Of a stretch of DNA of 64,000 bases, positions 24,701-33,018 are shown one piece after another (position 1 is the stretch's first letter; the number at the start of each line of letters is the position of its first letter). The stretch lies in assembly GCA_023055505.1 (NCBI GenBank), contig JALIRH010000002.1:15275244-15339243 (forward strand), written 5' to 3'. Origin of the DNA: Callipepla californica brunnescens. Taxonomy: Eukaryota; Chordata; Aves; Galliformes; Odontophoridae. The position numbers and the translations under genes are program-made. Below the pieces are notes generated by a model, which made no database searches, was not told the DNA's origin, and saw nothing but the letters and a program-made list of their open reading frames with translations.

Positions 24701-25329
24701 GCACTCCAATAGCAGAAAAACTGAAACCATTATTTTTTAATTAATACATTTTATTGCTTCTGTTTACTATTGATGAATAACATTACTTAAATTAATTGCA
24801 TTTTAGTCCTTCAATTAGTATTATACTCAATATTAATTATGTACCAAGTGCAGCTAAAACAGCACCTACTTTTTAATAAAATTATATTCCTACTTCCTTG
24901 TGAAGGTTGCATACCCTTTCTTAAGGCTATAAATTCTCCCATAGTGAAACAAACAGAAAAAGAGGGAAAAATTAGGGAGAGTAAACCAGTGGTCCACAGG
25001 CATCCACGTGCTAAACAGGCAGCTATGGGAAGTTAATAAACAAACATGGAACACAAAGCTGAGACTGAACTTCTATTCTTAACATTAGCTTTGTGACAGA
25101 GAATAGCTCCCTTTCAAAACTCCTTTAGGATCCTGAGCATGCCTCTATGCAGACCTGAAGTTTGTAGCCTCCAAATGCCACAAGATGAGAGTGAATATAC
25201 ACCACACATCCAGAGTCATAGCTGCAAGCACAGGTTCTTCCCTGAGGAGTGGCCCAGGCAAACCAGAAGATTGGATACTCATGCTAGGGCATCAAAAATG
25301 ATATGCCCATCTGTGGGCAATAGAGTTGA
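21736..25329. other. AT-rich sequence without a recognisable gene
   Basis: It contains (CAAA)n at 22021-22045 and a CA-rich patch at 23671-23698. A 62-codon minus-strand frame at 24002-24190 has a less AT-rich composition than its surroundings but no domain I recognise. Overlapping frames on both strands at 22549-23175 look like chance. Confidence 0.5.
22021..22045. repeat. (CAAA)n microsatellite
   Basis: About six AAAC units in a row. Confidence 0.95.
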
Positions 25330-25720
25330 CTTTGATCTTATGTTGGCCAACAACATCAGAGGCGGATGTTGGTGGCATGGCAGTAGAGGCTGAACCTTCC
25401 CACCAATATTCTGTTACATTTTATTTCTGTGTGACAGATGGCAGCAGAGGGGCAGTCTGACAAAATGGCATCTGACATGGAAGTGTGTATGAAGTAAAGA
25501 GGTGAAATTGAGTTCCTTCAAGTGGAAAAAATTGCACCTAATGACATTCATTGATGCTTGTTGAATATTACTAGAGACCAAAATGCAAATGTGAGCACAT
25601 TGAGGCAGTGGGTGGTGCATTTCAGCAGTGGTGATAGCAACATGAAAGACAAACCATGTTCTGGATGGGCACGCAGACTTTTACAGTCACAGTATGCAGG
25701 TTCATGTTCATTGCTAAAAT
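25330..25720 (+). mobile_element. Decayed mariner (Galluhop-like) copy, plus strand
   Basis: TTATGTTGGCCAACAACATC and AGAGGCGGATGTTGGTGGCA are the plus-strand equivalent of the mariner at 60680-61228. From about 25439 a broken transposase N-terminus can be followed on the plus strand: a conserved stretch around GTGTGTATGAAG, then GAGTTCCTTCAAGTGG, AGGCAGTGGGTGGTGCATTT and CAGCAGTGGTGATAGCAACA. Stops and frame breaks rule out a working protein. Both ends are uncertain, because I cannot see clean inverted repeats. Confidence 0.6.
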
Positions 25721-25778
25721 ATGCATAGCAAATGGTGGTGACTGTGTTGGAAAGCAGTGTTTTGTAGCTGATCTAACA

Positions 25779-25854
25779 AATCACAGAATCACAGAACCAT
25801 AGAATTGCTCAGGTTGGAAAAGATCTTCAAGACCATCAAGTCCAACCACAATCA
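25779..25854 (-). mobile_element. CR1 LINE 3' tail fragment, minus strand
   Basis: AATCACAGAATCACAGAACC, then CTCAGGTTGGAAAAGATCTT and GACCATCAAGTCCAACCA, is the reverse complement of a CR1 3' end. Confidence 0.85.
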
Positions 25855-27705
25855 AAGTAGTGTTATTGTGCTTTTTGTATCTGTTCTAGTATCCATGGAA
25901 AGAAAAATGAGACATTACCTCTGGAGCAACCTATGCACAGTAATATTCTCCACTATGTAGACTCCCACTGCAGGATTACAGGACATGCAGAAGCTTTTGT
26001 TGATAACTGCTTTGCACAGTGGCATCTGTGCAATCTTCTGGTCAAGCATGCTCAGTTTTTGTTTTGTCAGAATCAGCACAGTTCTGCTGCTTATATCTAG
26101 TCTTGCCATACTGTAAGTTTTAAAATTATTTTATATTTCACTCAAGAGACTAAGAACAGCATAACTATTAAAAAAAAAATCCCTAGCATGTCATCCTTAG
26201 TAAGGAAGTAGCAAAAAAAAAAAAAAAAAAAAAAAAATTGGCAATTCTGTCAGACCTCTCCATCTCAGACCAATCCTGAGTAAGCTGAAGTCTAGCACAT
26301 TTGTCTTCTGCTTTTTTTTTTTTTTTTTTTTCCCTTGCTCTAGGGAAAGACTGCCAAGTCCACAAGAGTTAAATGGCTACCTAACCATAATGTGGCTTAT
26401 CAGTCTCAGTGACAGCTCTGAAAGGAATCAAGAACGTTTCATGTTTAGTACTGCAACATCTTCAAAATCAGTGTGCATGACTGAGAAGGCAGATTTAGAG
26501 CCAACTCAGGGGAGAACAGGTATTCCTGTATGGATACATAAGAAGCATAAGCACATTGTGGGATTTCTTTCAACATATTTCATTACAAGTATGTACTCAC
26601 AAAATAGAATTTTGGATATAATTCTGTTTTTATTCTCTCACAAATATTTTAAGGCTTATTTTTATTTTGTTTATCTTTTGAATTAAATGCTATACAGTTG
26701 CCAAAATGCTAAGCTACATTAGAAAGCAAATGAGGAAAATGCTCAGAAACTGCTCTGAGAGACCAGATTTTAAATTTGCCTTATTGTTTACCACCACTAT
26801 CATTTTTATTGTTTCTTCTCAGCTTTAATAACGATGTTATACACATATATATGTACATTTATCTACATATATTTGTATGGATGTATTTTTGTGGTACATC
26901 AGGAATTTGTTTTACTCGATAACTTGAAGTGAAGTGCAGGTTTGTCTTGCCTGAAAACAACATCCAGTGTCAGCTGGACTTGTTGCAGCTTACGAAAGAT
27001 GAAAAAGTTTACTATGATTAGTAAAAAAGGGAACATTTGATAAAAGACTTACATTAGCAAGTAAACTTTCACAGAATTTTTTTACATGCGTACTGATTAC
27101 GTATGCTATACTTCTTAAATGTATGATGATTTGAAAAGAAGGTTCTATTGTCAGTTTTATCAGTATACTGTTTCTTAGTTTTAGCCTCAAACTGTCTCCA
27201 TTTGTAATGCTGAAAGGAATTGCTTGTTCTTGCAAAAACAGTCTTTTCTTTTTCATCCATATGTGCTATTATGATCCACTTTAGTTTTCATGTAGCTCAA
27301 GCAAAGGCTATAGGAAAAGAATTTGTTCAATAGACTGTGTGACGTAGAAAGCTTGCTTAGCATCTAGTTCTTTAATCACAACTAAAAAAGCTTGGTTAAA
27401 TACCCTGGAATACTTGCTGATTCCTTCATGTTCCTCTGCTTATGACTGTCCTGAGGTTTAAAGGTGAGTTTTTTAACTCAACTCCATACAAGGTGTACAT
27501 AAGACTGAAGGCCTTAATAGTACCCTCATTAGGCATCCAGTTAGATCAAATTGAAATGGATGTAAGATGTACAATAGCTGTAAGAAGTTAATAATTTTAT
27601 TTGTAAAAGTGGGTAGGTGGAACATTCAAGACCTCCAAGAGAATATGAGCTACTGTGAGCATATAGGCTCACTCAGGCTCATGACTTATGTGGGCAGAGG
27701 AGTTT
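25855..27705. other. AT-rich sequence without a recognisable gene
   Basis: It contains A25 at 26213-26237 and T20 at 26312-26331, facing each other. The frames at 26390-26686 and 26990-27260 have no recognisable domain. Confidence 0.5.
26213..26331. repeat. A25 and T20 homopolymers in inverted arrangement
   Basis: An A25 run (26213-26237) and a T20 run (26312-26331) are separated by 74 bases. They can pair as a weak stem. I see no SINE or processed-transcript body beside either run. Confidence 0.85.
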
Positions 27706-27711
27706 GTTTTT

Positions 27712-28285
27712 TGTCAGCGGTTTACCGGGCTGGATCGGCCCGGTTCCGTGACGATTGGTGCGGGGGACCCACGGACCCACGCCCCAGGAAAGGGCAAGGA
27801 AAAAGGGAAAAGGGAAAAGGGAGATGGGCCTAGAAACAAAACAGCGGCAACGATCTGAGGAGGAAAGCTGATTTACTAAATAAGATATTAGAAAGCAAAA
27901 TAACACAATATAATACAATGTAATTGGAATTGAGGCTAATGAATCAAATAAAATGAGCAAGAGAGAGTGTCCGATAAACCGAAGGCCTTACGCTAACGCT
28001 GAAGGCGATACGGCAGCGAGCACCCACTGCTGAGACGATCCCGAAGGAAAGAGAATGTCCCGTGACCGCTGAGGGTTTTTATCTGTTCCCTCTGAGCGGA
28101 AAACACGTAAAAATACAAAGCATCGCAAAGTCCTCTGGGGAATGTAGTTCTTCTTCTCTTCTGAGACAAGTATACCTGGAATTATCAATGATCTATGGAG
28201 CTGAAGTATTAGCTCTTTAACTCTTAATGCAATACATGATGTTATGATGTGGAATACCAGTACCAAAAATCATAAAACCATGACA
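27712..28285 (-). repeat. 3' LTR of the provirus
   Basis: The LTR is 574 bases with TGTCA...TGACA ends. On the minus strand a TATA-like GATAAAAACC lies at 28074-28083 and an AGTAAA polyadenylation-signal variant at 27872-27877. It differs from the 5' LTR at one base in my alignment by eye (G at 27717 against A at 32444). The plus strand carries four GGG runs at 27805-27828, spaced for a G-quadruplex. Open frames of 88-93 codons across the LTR are non-coding by-products. Confidence 0.95.
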
Positions 28286-28305
28286 TTCCACCCCTTATTC
28301 CACAT
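28286..28305 (-). other. Polypurine tract (plus-strand primer site)
   Basis: Directly upstream of the 3' LTR, the minus strand reads GGAATAAGGGGTGGAA, a purine run with a single T (position 28297), ending at the LTR boundary. This is the expected position and composition of the RNase H-resistant primer for second-strand synthesis. Confidence 0.85.
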
Positions 28306-28397
28306 TGTTACATCATGCTTGATACATACAGAAGAACAATGATTAACATGCATTAGATATACACGCACACAACATATATACAAGTATATACATGAAA

Positions 28398-31300
28398 TTA
28401 CTGACTGCACTCCCCCAACATCAAATTCCCTTGTGGTACACACTGAACATCCCCATTCTTCTGCATCACCCACCAAGTGGACCCAGGTCCCTGAGCAAAG
28501 ACAGTTCCACGGAGAGGTTTGCCCTTTCCAGAAGCTGGAAGTACCCAAACCGCCTTGCCCAACATGTTCTTTACATGTACTACAGGGACCTTATCTCCCT
28601 CTACAGCAGGTAGGGAGTTGGATTGGGCAGGACCATCACGATTGATGGATCCTCGAGTGTTGACCAACCAGGTGGCTTCGGCCAAATGCTTCTCCCAATG
28701 CTTAAATGTTCCGCCACCCATTGCTTTCAACATGGTTTTCAGCAACCCATTGTATCTTTCAATCTTACCAGAAGCTGGTGCGTGATAGGGGATATGATAA
28801 ATCCATTCAATGCCATGATCTTTGGCCCAATTACTTACAAGAGAATTTTTGAAATGAGTCCCATTATCTGACTCAATTCTTTCTGGAGTGCCATGTCGCC
28901 ATAGGACTTGCTTCTCGAGACCTAGAATGGTGTTTCGGGCGGTAGCATGGGGTACTGCATATGTTTCAAGCCACCCAGTGGTTGCTTCCACCATGGTGAG
29001 CACATAACGCTTACCATTGCGAGTTCGTGGCAAGGTGATATAATCTACCTGCCACGCCTCCCCATATTTATACTTTTGCCATCGCCCTTCCCCCCAAAGA
29101 GGTTTCATCCTCTTGGCTTGTTTAATTGTGGCGCAAGTATCACAGTCATGGATAACCTGTGCAATAGCGTCCATAGTTAAGTCCACCCCTCGGTCTCTAG
29201 CCCATTTATATGTTGCATCTCTTCCTTGATGGCCCGAGGTCTCATGGGCCCATCGAGCTAAAAATAATTCACTCTTGTGTTGCCAGTCCAAGTCTACTTG
29301 AGCCATCTTAACTTTGGCAGCTCTATCTACCTGATGGTTATTCTGTTGTTCTTCAGTTGCTCGGCTTTTAGGAACATGAGCATCTACATGGCGCACCTTT
29401 ACAACCATATTCTTTACTCGGGCAGCAATATCTTTCCACAGTTCAGCAGCCCAAATAGGTTTACCCCTCCGTTGCCAGCCATTTTGTTCCCATTGCTGTA
29501 ACCACCCCCATAAGGCATTTGCCACCATCCATGAGTCAGTGTAAAGATAAAGCACTGGCCACCTCTCGCGTTCAGCAACATCTAAGGCCAGCTGGACAGC
29601 CTTTACCTCTGCAAATTGGCTTGATTCTCCTTTTCCTTCAGTGGCCTCTGCAACTTGTCGTGTGGGACTCCACACTGCAGATTTCCATCTGCGGTGCTTT
29701 CCCACAATCCGACACGATCCATCTGTGAACAGGGCGTATCTCTTTTCATTGTCTGGTAGTTCATTGTATGGTGGGGCTTCTTTAGCACGTGATACCTCCT
29801 CTGCTGGTGTTGTTCCAAACTTTTTACCTTCAGGCCAGTCCATGATCACTTCTAGGATTCCTGGATGACTGAGGTTCCCCATCCGAGCTCGCTGTGTAAT
29901 CAGTGCAATCCACTTACTCCAAGTGGCATCAGTAGCATGATGGGTAGAGGGAACCTTTCCTTTGAACATCCAGTTCAGCACTGGCAGTCGAGGTGCCAGA
30001 AGGAGCTGCGCTTCAGTACCGATTACTTCGGAAGCAGCTCGAACCCCCTCGTACGCGGCTAAGATTTCCTTCTCAGTTGGAGTGTAGCGCTCCTCAGACC
30101 CCCTGTATGCTCGACTCCAGAAACCAAGGGGTCGGCCTCGGGTCTCTCCAGAAGCTCTTTGCCACAAACTCCAAGTGGGACCTTCCTTTCCAGCAGCAGT
30201 GTAGAGGATGTTCTTTACATCCTGTCCCGTCCGCACTGGCCCTAGGGCCACGGCACGGGCTATCTCCTGCTTAATTTGCTCAAAAGCCTGCTGCTGCTCA
30301 GGGCCCCATACAAAATCATTCTTCTTCCGCGTCACCCGAAAGAGAGGGCTCACAATGAGACTATAGTTTGGAACATGCATTCTCCAAAAGCCCACTACAC
30401 CCAGAAAAGCTTGGGTCTCTGTCTTACTAGTGGGTGGAGACATAGCAATAATTTTGTCGATCACATCTGTTGGGATGTGACGACGTCCATCTTGCCACTT
30501 TATTCCTAGGAACTGAATTTCCTGTGCAGGCCCTTTCACTTTGCTTCGCTTAATAGCGAAGCCAGCTCGCAGGAGGATCTGAATTATTCTCTCTCCTTTC
30601 TCGAAAACTTCCCCTGCTGTATTGCCCCACACAATGATGTCATCAATGTATTGTAAGTGCTCAGGAGCACCACCCTGTTCCAATGCAGTTTGGATCAACC
30701 CATGGCAAATGGTTGGGCTGTGCTTCCACCCCTGGGGCAAACGGTTCCAAGTGTACTGAATGCCTCTCCAGGTGAAGGCAAACTGCGGCCTGCATTCTGT
30801 GGCCAGAGGAATTGAAAAGAAGGCATTGGCAATGTCAATGGTGGCATACCACTTGGCTGCTTTTGACTCCAGTTCGTACTGGAGTTGAAGCATGTCCGGC
30901 ACAGCAGCACTCAGTGGGGGTGTGACTTCATTCAGGCCACGATAATCTACCGTCAGCCTCCATTCTCCACTGGCTTTACGCACTGGCCATATGGGGCTGT
31001 TAAACGGGGAGTGAGTTTTGCTGATCACTCCCTGGCTCTCTAGCTGACGAATCAGGTTATGAATGGGGAGCAAGGAATCCCTATTAGTGCGGTACTGCCG
31101 TCTGTGCACCGTTTTTGTAGCAATCGGTACCTGTTGCTCCTCCACTTGTAGCAACCCTACAACAGACGGATCTTCTGACAGGCCAGACAAAGCAGACAGC
31201 TGCTTAGTGTTATCTGCGCCCACAGCAGCTATTCCAAAAGCCCATCGATACCCTTTGGGATCCTTAAAATATCCCCTTTTGAGGTAATCAATACCAAGTA

Positions 31301-31577
31301 TACATGGAGCCCCTGGGCCAGTCACAATAGAATGTTTTTGCCAGTCTTTACCAGTGAGACTTATTTCAGCCTCCAACTTGGTCAGCTCTTGGGAACCCCC
31401 AGTCACCCCAGAAATATAGATTAATTCTGTCCCTTGGTGACTCGAGGGCATTAGAGTGCACTGTGCACCAGTGTCCACCAATGCCTTATATTTTTGTGGT
31501 TCTGATGTGCCAGGCCATCGAATCCACACAGTCCAATACACTCTGTTATCCCTTTCCCCCCCCTGGCTGGGGGGCAC
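28398..31577 (-). CDS. Retroviral Pro-Pol polyprotein (protease, RT, RNase H, integrase)
   Basis: A 1059-codon open frame encodes all the enzymes of the provirus. Protease: LVDTGA at residues 33-38 with catalytic D35, and ILGID at 93-97. Reverse transcriptase, about 165-400: WRLTVDYRGLN (206-216), TIDIANAFFSIP with D248, RLPQGWKHSP, YIDD (310-313) and FLGIKW. RNase H, about 612-760: D619 in LFTDGS, E657, D681 in YTDS, and D751. Integrase: zinc-binding H778, H783, C812 and C815; catalytic D845, D904 and E940 with the DD35E spacing. No dUTPase is visible. The first codon given is GTG (31575-31577). A TAG at 31581-31583 closes the frame upstream, and no ATG precedes the protease active site. The protein is therefore probably made by frameshift or readthrough from an upstream frame, not by its own initiation. 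The stop is TAA at 28398-28400. All catalytic residues checked are intact, so the enzymes may still be active; that is inference. Confidence 0.95.
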   Translation of the reverse strand: MPPSQGGERDNRVYWTVWIRWPGTSEPQKYKALVDTGAQCTLMPSSHQGTELIYISGVTGGSQELTKLEAEISLTGKDWQKHSIVTGPGAPCILGIDYLKRGYFKDPKGYRWAFGIAAVGADNTKQLSALSGLSEDPSVVGLLQVEEQQVPIATKTVHRRQYRTNRDSLLPIHNLIRQLESQGVISKTHSPFNSPIWPVRKASGEWRLTVDYRGLNEVTPPLSAAVPDMLQLQYELESKAAKWYATIDIANAFFSIPLATECRPQFAFTWRGIQYTWNRLPQGWKHSPTICHGLIQTALEQGGAPEHLQYIDDIIVWGNTAGEVFEKGERIIQILLRAGFAIKRSKVKGPAQEIQFLGIKWQDGRRHIPTDVIDKIIAMSPPTSKTETQAFLGVVGFWRMHVPNYSLIVSPLFRVTRKKNDFVWGPEQQQAFEQIKQEIARAVALGPVRTGQDVKNILYTAAGKEGPTWSLWQRASGETRGRPLGFWSRAYRGSEERYTPTEKEILAAYEGVRAASEVIGTEAQLLLAPRLPVLNWMFKGKVPSTHHATDATWSKWIALITQRARMGNLSHPGILEVIMDWPEGKKFGTTPAEEVSRAKEAPPYNELPDNEKRYALFTDGSCRIVGKHRRWKSAVWSPTRQVAEATEGKGESSQFAEVKAVQLALDVAERERWPVLYLYTDSWMVANALWGWLQQWEQNGWQRRGKPIWAAELWKDIAARVKNMVVKVRHVDAHVPKSRATEEQQNNHQVDRAAKVKMAQVDLDWQHKSELFLARWAHETSGHQGRDATYKWARDRGVDLTMDAIAQVIHDCDTCATIKQAKRMKPLWGEGRWQKYKYGEAWQVDYITLPRTRNGKRYVLTMVEATTGWLETYAVPHATARNTILGLEKQVLWRHGTPERIESDNGTHFKNSLVSNWAKDHGIEWIYHIPYHAPASGKIERYNGLLKTMLKAMGGGTFKHWEKHLAEATWLVNTRGSINRDGPAQSNSLPAVEGDKVPVVHVKNMLGKAVWVLPASGKGKPLRGTVFAQGPGSTWWVMQKNGDVQCVPQGNLMLGECSQ
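31553..31563 (-). promoter_or_regulatory. Candidate -1 frameshift site, G8A3 run
   Basis: On the minus strand eight G are followed by AAA, ten codons before the protease region proper. A different frame, open from 31771 to 31451, reads across this run as GGG GGG AAA. A one-base backward slip there enters the pro-pol frame. Homopolymeric slip sites of this kind serve gag-pro junctions in retroviruses. I could not test for a downstream pseudoknot, and the upstream frame is itself of doubtful coding status. Confidence 0.4.
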
Positions 31578-31619
31578 GGGCTATTGTGGCTGGTAGGTAC
31601 CTCGCTCAGTTCTGAAGGA

Positions 31620-31990
31620 GTACCGTTCAGACAGGAGGACATCTCACTCAGACAGGAGGGTGTCTCTTTCAGGTTGGAGGGCATCTTGCACAAACTGGAG
31701 ACCATCTTGTTGCACAAACTGGAGACCATCATGTTGAGACTGAGGGTTGTTGAGTTCGGACTGGAGGACATCTCTTTCAGGCTGGAGGGTGTTTTTCTCG
31801 AACTGGAGGGCGTCCATGTTGGTCTGGAGAGCTTCTTGTTGAGACCGGAAGGTGTCTCTCTCGATCTGGAGGGTGTCTCTCTCGGTCTGGAGGGTCTGAT
31901 TGTCAGCTAAAAGACTGTCTTTCTCAATTTGGAGACTGTCCCTTTCGGCTCGGAGACTCTCTCGCTCTATTTTAAAAACTCTATGCCTCT
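31620..31990 (-). repeat. 21-bp tandem repeat encoding the heptads
   Basis: On the plus strand, units of the type CTGGAGGGTGTCTCTCTCGGT repeat with a 21-base period across about 370 bases, with one 24-base unit near 31685-31730. The array underlies the seven-residue repeats of the coiled-coil frame and is open in part in a second frame as well (31771-31451). Confidence 0.85.
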
Positions 31991-32213
31991 CTGGGATAGT
32001 ATTGAATAAGGTCCGATTGGCATAAGCCAGACCCCAAATAATTTGGGCCTCCTCAGATCTGTCTGAGCCGCAGCATCCCTGTCTCAAATATCTGCTCAAG
32101 TTCTCAGGATCTTGCAGGTGCTCAGGGAAAAGGTCCCAGTACGTTTTGAGCATTAAAAGGGAAAAAGCAATGAAATGCAGCCCCTTTAAGAGCAGTTTAA
32201 AAAACGAGAGCAT
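31644..32213 (-). CDS. Coiled-coil heptad-repeat protein in the gag position (ENS-1/ERNI-like)
   Basis: The 189-codon frame starts at an ATG (32211-32213) about 200 bases downstream of the primer binding site. Residues 1-30 are hydrophobic and aromatic (FFKLLLKGLHFIAFSLLML), perhaps a membrane-associating helix. From about residue 81 to the end the protein is a run of seven-residue units, usually beginning LQ and carrying ERD or EKD, with the leading L at 87, 94, 101, 108, 115, 129, 136, 143 and 150. F122 and P157 replace leucine in two units, and one unit has eight residues. A long coiled coil is therefore expected. No capsid, matrix or zinc-knuckle motif is seen. The frame stops at TGA (31644-31646), yet the heptad pattern continues beyond it in the same frame until TAG at 31581-31583, so the gene looks truncated. 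The chicken ENS-1/ERNI genes are retrovirus-like and encode coiled-coil proteins; kinship is inferred from architecture only. Confidence 0.7.
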   Translation of the reverse strand: MLSFFKLLLKGLHFIAFSLLMLKTYWDLFPEHLQDPENLSRYLRQGCCGSDRSEEAQIIWGLAYANRTLFNTIPERHRVFKIERESLRAERDSLQIEKDSLLADNQTLQTERDTLQIERDTFRSQQEALQTNMDALQFEKNTLQPERDVLQSELNNPQSQHDGLQFVQQDGLQFVQDALQPERDTLLSE

Positions 32214-32416
32214 TTTTTTTTCTTTTTTTTTTTTCTTAACTAAAACAAGCTAGCAGTACCCAAAAAAGTTTACAGATATCCCAGAACAACTGGCAGTACG
32301 CCCAGACTTCAAGGTCGTGTTATGCCGTACAGCACCTGCAGTACAGATAAGCTTGCTAGCAAAGGACAGAGATTCACTCTAAGAGTATGTCTCTGCCCGG
32401 CTAAGGCAGCTCGTCT
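32214..32416 (-). other. 5' leader of the provirus
   Basis: About 200 bases lie between the primer binding site and the ATG of the coiled-coil frame. On the minus strand it ends in an A-rich run (32214-32235, plus-strand T), directly before the start codon. A packaging signal would be expected here but cannot be recognised by eye. Confidence 0.6.
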
Positions 32417-32434
32417 GCCCCACGTTGGGCGCCA
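32417..32434 (-). other. Primer binding site, tRNA-Lys type
   Basis: The minus strand reads TGGCGCCCAACGTGGGGC, the 18-base complement of a tRNA-Lys(1,2) 3' end as used by ERVK and MPMV-like viruses. It starts four bases after the 5' LTR. Confidence 0.9.
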
Positions 32435-32438
32435 AAAA

Positions 32439-33012
32439 TGTCAACGGTTTACCGGGCTGGATCGGCCCGGTTCCGTGACGATTGGTGCGGGGGACCCACG
32501 GACCCACGCCCCAGGAAAGGGCAAGGAAAAAGGGAAAAGGGAAAAGGGAGATGGGCCTAGAAACAAAACAGCGGCAACGATCTGAGGAGGAAAGCTGATT
32601 TACTAAATAAGATATTAGAAAGCAAAATAACACAATATAATACAATGTAATTGGAATTGAGGCTAATGAATCAAATAAAATGAGCAAGAGAGAGTGTCCG
32701 ATAAACCGAAGGCCTTACGCTAACGCTGAAGGCGATACGGCAGCGAGCACCCACTGCTGAGACGATCCCGAAGGAAAGAGAATGTCCCGTGACCGCTGAG
32801 GGTTTTTATCTGTTCCCTCTGAGCGGAAAACACGTAAAAATACAAAGCATCGCAAAGTCCTCTGGGGAATGTAGTTCTTCTTCTCTTCTGAGACAAGTAT
32901 ACCTGGAATTATCAATGATCTATGGAGCTGAAGTATTAGCTCTTTAACTCTTAATGCAATACATGATGTTATGATGTGGAATACCAGTACCAAAAATCAT
33001 AAAACCATGACA
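32439..33012 (-). repeat. 5' LTR of the provirus
   Basis: The LTR is 574 bases and matches the 3' LTR at all but one position in my reading. The TATA-like box is at 32801-32810, and the G-quadruplex-type plus-strand motif is at 32532-32555. The adjacent sequence is the primer binding site, which fixes this copy as the 5' LTR and the promoter of the element. Confidence 0.95.
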
Positions 33013-33018
33013 GTTTTT

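Larger units (their letters stand above)
27706..33018 (-). mobile_element. Nearly intact endogenous retrovirus with 6-bp target duplication
   Basis: The element proper is 27712-33012 (5301 bases) and lies on the minus strand. GTTTTT flanks it on both sides (27706-27711 and 33013-33018). In transcription order it has a 574-bp LTR, an 18-bp primer binding site, a coiled-coil frame where gag normally lies, a continuous protease-RT-RNase H-integrase frame, a polypurine tract and a 574-bp LTR. The gap between the pol stop and the 3' LTR is only 112 bases, so there is no env. I see no capsid major homology region and no zinc knuckles. A tRNA-Lys primer and a 6-bp duplication are usual for class II (ERVK/beta-like) elements. 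The coiled-coil frame recalls the avian ENS-1/ERNI (Soprano) group. Movement would require capsid proteins supplied by another element, or a function of the coiled-coil protein that I cannot judge. Confidence 0.95.

Noticed and set aside
27679..27960. 93-codon minus-strand frame in the 3' LTR, repeated in the 5' LTR (32379-32687)
   Set aside because: It lies across R/U5 and flanking DNA, is duplicated only because LTRs are duplicated, and its content follows from base composition.
28286..28397. Possible env between pol and the 3' LTR
   Set aside because: Only 112 bases are available, holding the polypurine tract and a short AT-rich stretch; no coding capacity.
29603..30910. Plus- and minus-strand frames of 65-93 codons inside pol
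   Set aside because: They are shadows of the intact Pro-Pol frame on the minus strand.
31620..31990. CRISPR-like periodic repeat
   Set aside because: The 21-base units are contiguous without spacers and encode heptads; this is a coding minisatellite.
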